64,000 nucleotides of DNA. Origin: Pachypanchax playfairii. Lineage: Eukaryota > Chordata > Actinopteri > Cyprinodontiformes > Aplocheilidae. The translations under genes and the position numbers were made by a program. Where the stretch lies: assembly GCA_006937955.1 (NCBI GenBank), contig SSNP01000043.1, positions 3,202,216 to 3,266,215 of the forward strand, given 5' to 3'. Below, piece by piece: positions 48,274 through 57,708 of this stretch. Under the pieces are notes generated by a model. That model was not told the DNA's origin. It saw nothing but the letters and a program-made list of their open reading frames with translations, and searched no databases. Within the stretch, counting starts at the first letter, position 1. The number at the start of each line of letters is the position of its first letter.

Positions 48274-48274
48274 N
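48274..48274. other. Single N: assembly join
   Basis: Immediately after it the sequence restarts within the Tc1 gene (48275 corresponds to 46323) and repeats 786 bases already seen 1952 bases earlier. The N therefore marks a contig join. Confidence 0.8.
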
Positions 48275-48330
48275 CCCGTGGGGTCAAAATGATCACAAGA
48301 ACGGTGAGCAAAAATCCCAGAACCACACGG
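48275..48330 (+). repeat. Duplicated Tc1 transposase fragment
   Basis: A 56-bp copy of 46323-46378, the Tc1 coding sequence just upstream of the LTR insertion point, ending in the target site CACGG. Confidence 0.9.
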
Positions 48331-49059
48331 TGTCAGGTTCAGTGTCTGTGTGTGCTGTATTCTCTGTGTTGGGTGAGTTAATTGTCTGCAGGAGGAGCTG
48401 CGCGGGAGCGTGAGGCAGATTGTCTACACCTGGAGGCGATCAGCGCTGATGAGGAGCAGGGCACTACTTAAGCCAGACGCGGCCGTTCATTCAGCGCCTG
48501 GTTGTTGACCTGAATGGTAGCTTCCCTTGTGCCGATCCTTGTGATTCTTCTGAGTATTTTCCGAGAACATTTCTAGTCCGAGTAACCTAATCCTAGTTGG
48601 ATGTTTTGTTGTGCAACTAACCTGCTCTCCTCAGGATTGTTCGCCCTGCTCCTCGTGTGTCCCGAGATCCCATCTGTGTACAGTGTCTGGTCGCCTGGAA
48701 CCTGATCTGTCTCCCTCCTGCGTCTATCCACCTGGGCTCCTCCATCCTGGACTCACCCTCTCCCTGCACAGCACCGCACTGGACCTGCCCTCCTCTCACG
48801 TGCTATCACCTGCCTCCTTTCGTGAGTTCAAGACTCTCCTTGTGCAAGATTTCTCAATCAGTCTCAGTGACTTCAAGACTAACTCTCGTCTCCCTTACAG
48901 TGCTGAGAATTCCCCTGGCGCACCTGATCACCGAGCACATTCACTGCACTGTATATATTGAACTCCACGTTGTAAATAAACCTTTCACTTTTGCACCTGA
49001 AACGCTGTCTGAGTCTGAGTCCTGCAATGTGGGTCAACAAAATCACTGAGCCCGTGACA
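48331..49059 (+). mobile_element. Solo LTR (assembly copy B) with intact 5-bp duplication
   Basis: The same 729-bp LTR as copy A. Here both sides are complete: CACGG at 48326-48330 and again at 49060-49064, with Tc1 coding sequence continuing in register after the second CACGG. TG...CA ends plus a 5-bp duplication are the mark of an LTR retrotransposon. A single LTR bounded this way is a solo LTR, normally left by recombination between the two LTRs of a full element. The Gypsy-like assignment rests on LTR style only. Confidence 0.85.
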
Positions 49060-50041
49060 CACGGAGGGACCTAGTGAATGACCTGCAGAGAGCTGGGACC
49101 AAAGTAACAAAGGCTACCATCAGTAACACACTACGCCGCCAGGGACTCAAATCCTGCAGTGCCAGACGTGTCCCCCTGCTGAAGCCAGGACACGTCCAGG
49201 CCCGTCTGCGGTTTGCTAGAGAGCATTTGGATGATCCAGAAGAGGATTGGGAGAACATCATATGGTCAGATGAAACCAAAATAGAACTTTTTGGTAGAAA
49301 CTCAACTCAACTCAAGAATGCTGAGTTGAATCCAAAGAACACCATACCTACTGTAAAGCATGGGGGTGGAAACATCATGCTTTGGGGCTGTTTTTCTGCA
49401 AGGGGACCAGGACGACTGATCCGTGTAAAGGAAAGAATGAATGGGGCCATGTATCGTAAGATTTTGAGTGAAAACCTCCTTCCATCAGCAAGGGCATTGA
49501 AAATGAGACGTGGCTGGGTCTTTCAGCATGACAATGATCCCAAACACACCGCCCGGGCAACGAAGGAGTGGCTTCGTAAGAAGCATTTCAAGGTCCTGGA
49601 GTGGCCTAGCCAGTCTCCAGATCTCAACCCCATAGAAAATCTCTGGAGGGAGTTGAAAGTCCGTGTTGCCCAGCGTCAGCCCCAAAACATCACTGCTCTA
49701 GAGGAGATCTGCATGGAGGAATGGGCCAAAATACCAGCAACAGTGTGTGAAAACCTTGTGAAGACTTACAGAAAACGTTTGACCTCTGTCATTGCCAACA
49801 AAGGCTATATAACAAAGTATTGAGATTAACTTTTGTTATTGACCAAATACTTATTTTCCACCATAATTTGCAAATAAATTCTTTAAAAATCAGACAATGT
49901 GATTTTCTGGATTTTTTTCCCTCATTTTGTCTCTCATAGTTGAGGTATACCTATGATGAAAATTACAGGCCTCTCTGATCTTTTTAAGTGGGAGAACTTA
50001 CACAATTGGTGGCTGACTAAATACTTTTTTGCCCCACTGTA

Positions 50042-50835
50042 TATTTGGTTGTAGTATTGTTTTTGAAAAAAAAAAAGAGCTTGGAGGGATTTCCACTGGT
50101 GTTTTAATGTGGCAAAAAACGTCTGTTTGCTCAGTTTCCCCTCATCATTTTTGCTTCAGGCGAAGCCAGTGTGGGGTTACAGAGAGCCATTGATAGCATC
50201 ACAGTTTTTCTCTTGTCTCTTCTTTTCTTCCATTCCATCTCCATTCATCTCACTGTACCTTCATCAGGAGCTCCCACATTGTTTTACTTTCCACAAACAA
50301 ATATTAGAAACTGAGCAGACTTGAAGGTGGAATACTAAAAATCAAAATGACTTGACGGAAATAATGGGGGGGACATGCAGACCAGTTTTGTTCTATTATC
50401 CAGCAGCGATCATAAGAGGCACTAAAGTACTGTGGAGGCTCAGAACCGCACCCCTTGAAACAAGTATGAGCCAGAGAAAGCTCCAAATAATTCCAGGCTC
50501 CCAGAATAATGCAATGACTCATAACTATCACCTTTCTTCTGTGAGCCGAAGTGAATATCAGATACAGAGCACCCAGCGTTGCTTCACCCACTCAACTTTT
50601 ATTTATATTACATGCTTGGCAGAATCCCAGCTCAATACTTTTTGCCCAGTCTTCTACTGAGTCAAAACTATGCTTTAATGGAGGAATCCCTATTTTTTTA
50701 TGATGTTTTACTAATGTTTCAACTTCAGTGTCACTTTGTGCTTAATGTTGTAGTCAGTTTTTATGGTAGGACTGAATATGATGACTCAAACATTTGAGAA
50801 CTTTAAAGCTCTGTCTAGAAATTGCCAGATATTTT
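50042..50835. other. Gene-free stretch, no recognised element
   Basis: Bases 50390-50610 are less AT-rich and single-copy-looking and could hold a regulatory element. No gene or repeat was recognised. Confidence 0.3.
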
Positions 50836-51346
50836 TAAAGGTACAGTATGTAAGAATTAGATCTTGTTGTCAAATCCGAATCCCGCAGTTCATGTAGGAA
50901 AAAAAAACGTCTGCTCTCAGTCACTCACCCCCTCCCTGATTTTTCTGTTGAGTCGCCAGTTCAGATGTTGATCCTCATTTTGTTTCTCTTGTATTTGTTC
51001 AATTTTTAGGAATGTCTTGAGTTTTCCTAAGTGCGTTTGAACGCCCCATCACGTGCAGCTCGGCTGATCAGTTGGAAGGATGTGGTGGTTTCTTACTTTT
51101 GCTGCTGCTTGTGTTGAAGACTTGGCAGCCTTGCAGACTCACATGTGATTCGTTATGGAACCAGGAAGTCTGGACGTGTAAATAATGATTAGTGCGGACT
51201 AGCTTTTTTAAACTTACCAAAACTAGCGACCACCCAGCCAGCTGAGATCAAGATCTGTTACAATGGGACTTTATTTTCAACATCGGTGGGATATTAGACT
51301 GTTGTGGAAGTATTTCACTGTAAAATTCGTACATATTGTACCTTCT
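50836..51346 (+). mobile_element. MITE with AAGGTACARTATGTA ends
   Basis: The left end is AAAGGTACAGTATGTAAGAATT-like, and the right end reads on the opposite strand AGAAGGTACAATATGTACGA, giving about 20-bp imperfect inverted repeats. A second, truncated and inverted copy is at 17380-17726, which confirms a dispersed family. It is non-coding. The superfamily is not assigned because no clear target duplication is visible. Confidence 0.7.
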
Positions 51347-51454
51347 ATACAGATTTTTCTGTTGTGTTTCCTCCTCTTGTCCTCACATAAAACATCTAGT
51401 TTCAGTATCTACACCTGATGTTTGAAAGTGAATTCATAATTAAAAAAAACTGTT

Positions 51455-51745
51455 GAAGGGTGATGCCATATTGTGATTTTGTAAACTGCACACTGGAGAC
51501 GTAGGGCTGAAACTCCTTCCCCCGCATGCACACAGTCATGGTGTTTTTTGAGCATCAATTAAAAAGTCTATATTTAAAAATACAGGAACAATATAACATT
51601 TACGTGAATTCCAAGGATTCAACATTAGGAAAACTATGATCTGTTTTTGAAGCTAGAAAATGTCCCATTCATTTACATGGATGAACAGGACTTAACACTT
51701 ATACTGCAGCCAGCCACCAGAGGGCGATTGATGGTTTACTTCAGT
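51455..51745 (+). repeat. Dispersed teleost repeat ('cagccagccaccagagggcg')
   Basis: The blocks 'actccttcccccgcatgcac', 'tcccattcatttacatggat' and 'actgcagccagccaccagag' followed by GGCGATTGATG are landmarks of a frequent fish repeat. The family is not assigned. It is non-coding. Confidence 0.5.
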
Positions 51746-52061
51746 TTGATTGACATGACTGTGTTACAGTCTTTAGTGCAGACCCGATAAACAGAGATTT
51801 TAAGGAACAATGTCACAGCCTGTTATATGAAGGTCAATTTTATTTCATGTCCTCAAACCCAAAACAACCTTTTTATGAGTCTGTCACTGTCTGTCCTAAA
51901 AGTTGTTTTTATTAAGTTACTTGGCTAAATTATAGCAAAACTAAGACTGTTCCTCTGTGTTTTAATATTTTGCTAAAGTGGGCCTTCTTGTCATCTAGTG
52001 ACATAGCATGAGTATTTCAACTTTTTTTTTTATTGAAATCTTGTGGATGTTTAAAAATATA

Positions 52062-52558
52062 CAGTACTGTGCAAAAGTTTTCGGCAGGTATGATAAAATG
52101 CTGCATAATAACAAGGATTTTACAAGCATAAACTGTAATTGTTTACTTTTATCCATTTAAAAATGTGAATCACATAATTATGTGTTTTGAACATCAGTTT
52201 CCTTCTAAATAGTGTTGGTTACACAAAGTCAGGGATTTTCCAGCTGTTCTGATGAGACAAACATCTAAATATTGCTGTAGTTCTGCTTTAAGCTGCAGAG
52301 TGAAACAATAATGGAGATTTAGGCTTTATGCAAACCTGAGCTAAACATCATGGATTATAATGGGGAGAACACGAAGAGACAGAAGGACAGAGAAGATTTG
52401 TAGATGTAGATGTAGATGTCTCTAAGTAGTTACTGAGTTCCTTTACAAACTGGGAGCATCTTGAAGAATTGATGCTGTTTTAAAGTAACAGCTGCTCACA
52501 TCAAATATTGATTTCATTTACATTTATTCCCACTGCTTAAAACTTTTGCACAGTACTG
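52062..52558. mobile_element. Tc1/mariner-type MITE with perfect TIRs
   Basis: The 497-bp element is flanked by TA at both ends (52060-52061 and 52559-52560). The first 20 bases, CAGTACTGTGCAAAAGTTTT, are exactly inverted at the right end. The interior has no transposase frame. The ends belong to a common fish family reading CAGTACTGTGCAAAAG. A short (GTAGAT)n run lies at about 52400. Confidence 0.8.
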
Positions 52559-52560
52559 TA

Positions 52561-54393
52561 ATTGTTAGCAGGAACAGTGCTGATGGGCTCTAAATGTTGT
52601 AGAAACAAAATGCTCATAAAACATAATTCAACAGATTACACATTTCTATTTCCAGAAAAGAAGAACATGCAGTAATGTAGCACAGATATAAAACCGAATC
52701 ATGTTGAACTTGTGCTGCTCCACCCACTTTGCTTCTTGCTTAATTTAAAATCTAAAAGGGGCAGTGATTCACAAATTTGCATGAAATAGAACACATAATG
52801 GAAAAGAATGAAAAATCCATTTGAACTTCTTTGGAACTGTGCAGATATTTGGACTTAAAAGATTAGAAATCCCCATCTGTCTAAGAATGTAAAATACTTA
52901 GAGAAAAGGTTAGTTTTTTAGTACCAAGATTGCATGTTGGTGAATAAAATATATAACATAATATTAAGTATATACTTTATAGCTGACTTCAGAGATGACC
53001 TTTGTCTTGAAATGGCAATGAGCGAAAAGTCAAACAGCAGTCACTCAACAGGTGATGGGGGTGTTCTCAGGAAGCTCTGGTGATGAAAATTTCACAAGTC
53101 ACAGTATATCCACAAAAGGTCAGAAGTGCTTCTGTTGCTCAGAGTTCCTGCATGGAAGCACAACCTTCAATGACAAATACAAGGTTATGTTAACATCTTA
53201 AAGCCACTCGGCTGACAGGCAGCAAAATACCCAAATTTAACTGCATATAATAAAAATTTTAAAAAAAGATTTTGGGTATTAAAAGCACATTTTAATTCTT
53301 CAGTCATCTGACTGAAGTAAACTCAGCTGTAATTTAATTATTAATTTTACATTTTATTATTGTTTCTGAACATCTGTTTAGGGCCAGAAAAACAGCCTGT
53401 TTTTAATTAAAGTTTATTTTATTTCCAACCATTTTATAAACTAAGCAACAAGCAGAACATCTTGTACAAAGCTAATATTTACAGAAGTGTTTGGCAAAAT
53501 ATGTGAACCTTAGATAAATATTGTTCATTACAAGTATGTTATTTGGTGCTTTTGAGTGTTATATTTGGATTTCTGCTGTTATTATTTTTAAGGGTGTAGA
53601 TTGACTGTAAAATATTGTAAAATACTTAGCTAACATGACAATCACATCAATCCCCCAACCATATTTTAAAGACAATGATTGGCTAAATTAATATCTCTAA
53701 AAATGCACACAGTACACTTGAAAATTAATTTAGAGCCAATTTAGCTCTTAATGCTACAAAAATTGAATCTAAAAATGACATATGCTATTGTATAATTAAT
53801 TGATTTTTTGTTTGCAACTGCAGAAGGACACATTAATGTTAAATTTCCCTTACAGTGCCAAGGTCACTGTGTCAATAAAGTGAATACATTTTTTTAATTA
53901 AAAAGCATCAGATTATGGTAGAAAATGTTAGTTTCTGGAATTTATGGAAGTCTATTTTTCTGTTAAAAATAAAAAAAAAACATTGGTTTTTGTATGCCAT
54001 CAATATAGATATACTAAACAAAGTCATAATTACACATTTCCAAGTTTCAACCCTGTCTTAGTATTACAAAACTATAACTTTGAAACTTACAATTAAAACT
54101 TGAAACTTAACAAAAATGACTTTGATATTTTTTTATTTGGCAGAAATTGACTTCCATACATTAAGCGCATCACTCAACATAACTACATACAAACTTCAAA
54201 ATTGGGAGCTATCACTTTAAGAGTAGTGAGCTAATTGAACAAACAACAGGACCGATGCATAGTAAGGGCAAATTGACTCATATTTTGTGTAAATTACCAT
54301 TCTAATGAGTGACTTTAATGTTTTAAAATAATGTTTAGATGAACTGAAGTGATTTTAGACTAAGTTTTGAAGTGGCAAGACTGTTGTTTCGAA
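52561..54393. other. Gene-free, very AT-rich stretch
   Basis: No repeat ends, coding frames or exon-like blocks recognised. Confidence 0.35.
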
Positions 54394-54482
54394 ATGGCCG
54401 CACGCGAGTTAACCGTTAATTTGGCTTGTGCAAACTGCTTGATATTACAAACTGATAACACGCCAACTTATTTCATCTCCAG
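54394..54482 (+). CDS. Candidate first coding exon, unidentified
   Basis: An ATG in good context (GAAATGGCC) opens a frame beginning MAARELTVNLAC. It stays open for 29 codons plus two bases, up to CTCCAG followed by the consensus donor GTAAGAAA at 54483. The block is more CpG-rich than its surroundings and lies about 300 bases before a second CpG-rich exon-like block. I do not recognise the peptide and found no following exon. It could belong to the same gene as 54770-55326, to a divergent transcript, or be chance. Confidence 0.3.
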
Positions 54483-54782
54483 GTAAGAAAGAAATGACTG
54501 ACGACGCAGTTTTAGGCAATCTGAATTTTTTAAAAAATGTTTCTGGCTAGCTAAAAAGCTAAAAGGGTCTTGAAGCTTTAATTTGGACAATTTGCAGCAG
54601 GTGCAGCCAGTGCTACATGATCAAAGTAGTAAGCTAACATAGCAAAGTAAGTGTGATTTATTATATAACGTTGTTTGGTATAACGCTGGTTTATATTTAG
54701 CAGCTTATTTATGGATAATGTTGTGTTTTAACCGGATATGGTGGTGAGATATAGTTCATTTGTTCGTTTATAGCCGGCCACC

Positions 54783-54872
54783 ATGCGGCCGGTCGGAGCA
54801 TTGCAGCCTGGCGCTCAGCATCCTGCCGCTCGTCTCCTCTCTTCTCCTCCTTCCTCTCCGCGGTGTGTTTGA
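54783..54872 (+). other. Short upstream ORF with strong Kozak context
   Basis: A 29-codon frame beginning MRPVGALQPG, rich in Pro, Ala and Ser, with stop TGA at 54870. It could repress translation from a downstream start if the region is transcribed. Confidence 0.3.
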
Positions 54873-55105
54873 GTGTGCTGCTCGAAGCTGACAGCATGCT
54901 GGGACTGCGTTTCTAAAGAAAAAGCTCAGCTCCTCTTTCAGTTTTCTCCCCGTCTTTTTGCCGCTCTCATTGTCTTTGTCGACAGTGATAAAGAGAGCAG
55001 GTACCGTTTGTCCATTACGCCAATTTATCACCAGCTGCTTTTCGTTTCTTTTGCTCTTCTGCTACTCTTCGCAGATGTTATGTCAACACTTTTTTTGGCT
55101 GGTGT

Positions 55106-55151
55106 AAAAAAAAAAAAAAAAAAAAAAAGNNNNNNNNNAGGGGGGGGGGGG
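55106..55151. other. Assembly gap (9 N) between poly-A and poly-G runs
   Basis: About 23 A precede the Ns at 55130-55138, then AG and about eleven G. Homopolymers on both sides explain the break. The true sequence length here is unknown. Confidence 0.9.
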
Positions 55152-55326
55152 AGATGGACTCCCGGTTCTAACGGAATTTGTTGTTGCTCTTTTGGTCTCT
55201 TTCAGTTGAACCAGTGGGGCTGTGTTTTTTCTTTTTTGGAATAAGAAAAAGCATCGCTGTTTTCTGACTTTGAGGGAAGAAGAGACTCCTCTGGAATTTC
55301 CCAAGGAATATATCTGGACAGCTCCG

Positions 55327-56849
55327 GTGAGTGTGTGTTTTTTAAAAGAATTAATACGAATATATTAAACATAAGAAGGTTGATGGTTTAAATTAAAATA
55401 CATGAGTTTGTTTCACTGATAAGGCACATGTTTATTTGTGCATTTTTCTGCTCTGGTTCCAGTTATCGGGGCTTTAACATTCTACTGCCGAGGTTTATAG
55501 TAAGTAGCACTTTTCCTGAATCTTTAAACACTGTGTGCGGTTTTATTTTTGCATCTATGCGCTTGGAATTAGTTTGGAGTATCTGTCTGTATTTAGGCTA
55601 TTTTCCATGCATGTTTTATGGATGAGGCAGCGCGCAGTCTGCTTCAGATGGTGGCCAGATATTTCCTATTACCGGTGTTGAAACAGCTGAGCTGTCTCTG
55701 ACCTGAAAAGACGCTCTGGCTCTGGTTTTAAACCAACTATCGGAGGTTTTTTTTTCTAGTTGTTGAGAAAGTTTGGTCTAAAAAAAGCTGCGGTCACTGT
55801 TTGCCTGCTTTGTCCGTGAAGGAGCCCAAAGGGCTTCCTGACTCAGGTGATGCATACGATGGGTGGGCTGTGACTCACCCAGTTTACCTGCTTTTTTCTG
55901 ACAGGCTTTGATGTCATATTTGACCAGTGATTGACAGCAGATTAGTGTGTCAGCACAGACCCACTTACCCATAAGTATATATATAAATCTTTTCCCTTCC
56001 TACTTTAGATTTTTTCTAATTTAAACAAGCCCTTCTTTGCCTTGAAGAGTATTTGTCAGACCACCACTGACAAGCCATTCATATGTTGCCAATTACCCGT
56101 GATTTGCAGCCAAACTTTGCATCTGTTTCTGAGAGAGTGGAAAGCCTTCTAAAAGGCAGGATAATGAACTGGAAAGTTTTTGTTCGTCAGTATTTTGTAG
56201 CAAGCTGAAGGGAAGCGATTGCAAATGAGGGTAAAGGCTGCTAACACAGCCAGACAGATGCGTCTTCCCTTCCAGCGCAGAGTGACACAGGGCTAAGTGA
56301 GCATGGCCGTGGAGGAGAGGTAATGGCATTATAGTGTGGGAGAGGTGCTCCTGTTTATTAAAAAAATCCAAAAACTGAAGGAGGAAAGGCAGAAGAATGT
56401 GATGTTTGTGTTATTTTAGGATCTGAAAATCATGTTTTAATGTCTGTGTTTGTGTTTTAATGCTGATAAATCACAGCAACCACTTTCCTTTTTTAATTTT
56501 TTTTTAACAACAATGTGTTCCATGACTAAATCTCACAAGACACCAGTCACCGAGGTCAGTCATCTTTCAATTCAAGCTTTCAGGTCGTTTTCTCTCCTTA
56601 AAATTCTGACAGCGTTCTTCAATTTTCCCTCATCTTTTCTTTGAGCGATATTCCCAAAAACTATTCCCCAAGCCCACATCTATCACTCACTCCCCGGATG
56701 GGATTTTTGAGTAATGTCTTGAAGTTGTAAGCAGACTCGCTCATCTTTGCTCACACTGACCCCCACAAACCAGAGCCTGTAGTCCCCAGTCAGAGAGATG
56801 CACGTCTGAAAATCACTTCCTCTCATTAATTATGCCATAACACTGGGTG

Positions 56850-56852
<3 letters not shown>
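55327..56852. other. Possible first-intron sequence
   Basis: It follows the donor at 55327. Bases 56090-56350 form an island of higher complexity ('aggataatgaactggaaag', 'ggtaatggcattatagtg') that could be an intronic enhancer. No coding exon was recognised. Confidence 0.3.

Positions 56853-56940
<88 letters not shown>
56853..56940. repeat. (GT)44 microsatellite
   Basis: Eighty-eight bases of uninterrupted GT, likely to be highly length-variable. Confidence 0.97.
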
Positions 56941-56942
<2 letters not shown>

Positions 56943-57528
56943 CTGTGTTGCCAGCACCCCCACTTTTTATCCTCCCTGCTGCTGCTCTCCAGAGAGGAAA
57001 CTGCAGTAATTATGGTTTATAAACTTTATCCAGGTGACACAATCGGGACACAGCTGAAATGGGGCTGTTGGAACAGCTAATAATACATTTATAGAATTTG
57101 ATTATGTATTTTACTTCACAGTGCACATTTTTCTTGCTGTCTTAAACACATTCATATTGGTCAGAGACATGCAGCTAGAGTGTTAGAGGAGTACAAAGAT
57201 TAGGATTAGATTAGAAGTGCAAACATTGTCCAGTTGGAAATGTCCTGGCAGCGTTATCCTCCTGCTTGTGATGTGAGGAACATTTTGATCCCAATCCAAA
57301 GCTTGGCAACACCAGTAACCAATTCCCATGAGTCAATTTATAATGAGGATACGCTGTCAGATAATTAGATACACCTGGCGCAGGCGTTTTCAGGAAATTT
57401 TGATTCATCCAAAAATAAAATGCCTGTGCCTGCCAACATGAAAGAAGCAGGAAAAATAAATAAAGAAATGAATAATAAAGAAAAACACCCCGCTGTCACA
57501 CCGCCTCCCCTCTCATAGTGGCAATGTT
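56941..57528. other. Gene-free stretch, no recognised element
   Basis: Moderately AT-rich single-copy-looking sequence with no repeat or exon signal. Confidence 0.3.
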
Positions 57529-57708
57529 TTATTTATTTATCCACATCTTAATGCTCTTGGATGAGGCAGGCTTCATTTTGTACCCGGCGATGCGTTCAAT
57601 GCCAAAGTTTCTCATCTCCTGCACAGCGAGCCACTTATTACTCATGAGGGTGCCACTGTCCCCTGCATGGACACACAGGGCTATCTGAAACTGGATGTTC
57701 TGGTGCCG
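57529..57708 (-). CDS. Candidate terminal exon on the minus strand, unidentified
   Basis: Read on the minus strand, 'ttatatttag' (possible acceptor) precedes a 60-codon frame from CGG at 57708 to the stop TAA at 57529. The frame includes IALCVHAGDSGTLMSNKW and ends KSIKMWINK. An AATAAA overlaps the stop region. It is more GC-rich than its flanks and reads like ordinary protein, but I recognise no family. A frame this long without ATG can occur by chance, and the same block could be conserved non-coding DNA. Confidence 0.2.
   Translation of the reverse strand, partial: RHQNIQFQIALCVHAGDSGTLMSNKWLAVQEMRNFGIERIAGYKMKPASSKSIKMWINK

Larger units (their letters stand above)
46127..49823 (+). pseudogene. 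Tc1 transposase broken by LTR insertion
   Basis: The 5' part (46127-46378) encodes the start and first helix-turn-helix region, up to KNPRTTR. The reading then runs into the LTR and soon stops. The 3' part (from about 49060 to 49823) carries the second DNA-binding unit and the catalytic domain: WSDET, QHDNDPKH and SPDLNPIENLW with the 34-residue spacing. Between the first two motifs, copy 2 reads NSTQLKNAEL where copy 1 has NSTCRVWRGKNAEL. That is a 12-base in-frame loss removing the family's conserved VWR residues. The gene is inactive because of the insertion and probably also because of this loss. Confidence 0.9.
45764..50039 (+). mobile_element. Tc1-family transposon, copy 2, interrupted
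   Basis: Same family as copy 1 but in the opposite orientation. It is flanked by TA (45762-45763 and 50040-50041), with 200-bp inverted ends at 45764-45963 and 49840-50039. The element spans 4276 bp in the assembly, against 1596 bp for copy 1. An LTR insertion and an assembly-related duplication (46379-49059) enlarge it. Coding and end sequences are almost identical to copy 1, so the two insertions are recent relative to the other repeats here. Confidence 0.93.
54770..55326 (+). promoter_or_regulatory. Candidate 5' UTR exon of a host gene, with splice donor
   Basis: A GC-rich start (54775-54865) in an AT-rich region is followed by pyrimidine-rich UTR-like sequence. The block ends at GACAGCTCCG followed by GTGAGTGTG (donor at 55327). 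It contains a strong-Kozak ATG (GCCACCATG at 54783) whose frame stops after 29 codons at 54872, so that is a uORF and not the main start. A poly-A run and 9 N at 55106-55138 interrupt the block. The exon may therefore really be two exons, or begin only after the gap. The gene is not identified. Its coding exons would lie beyond 64 kb. Confidence 0.4.
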
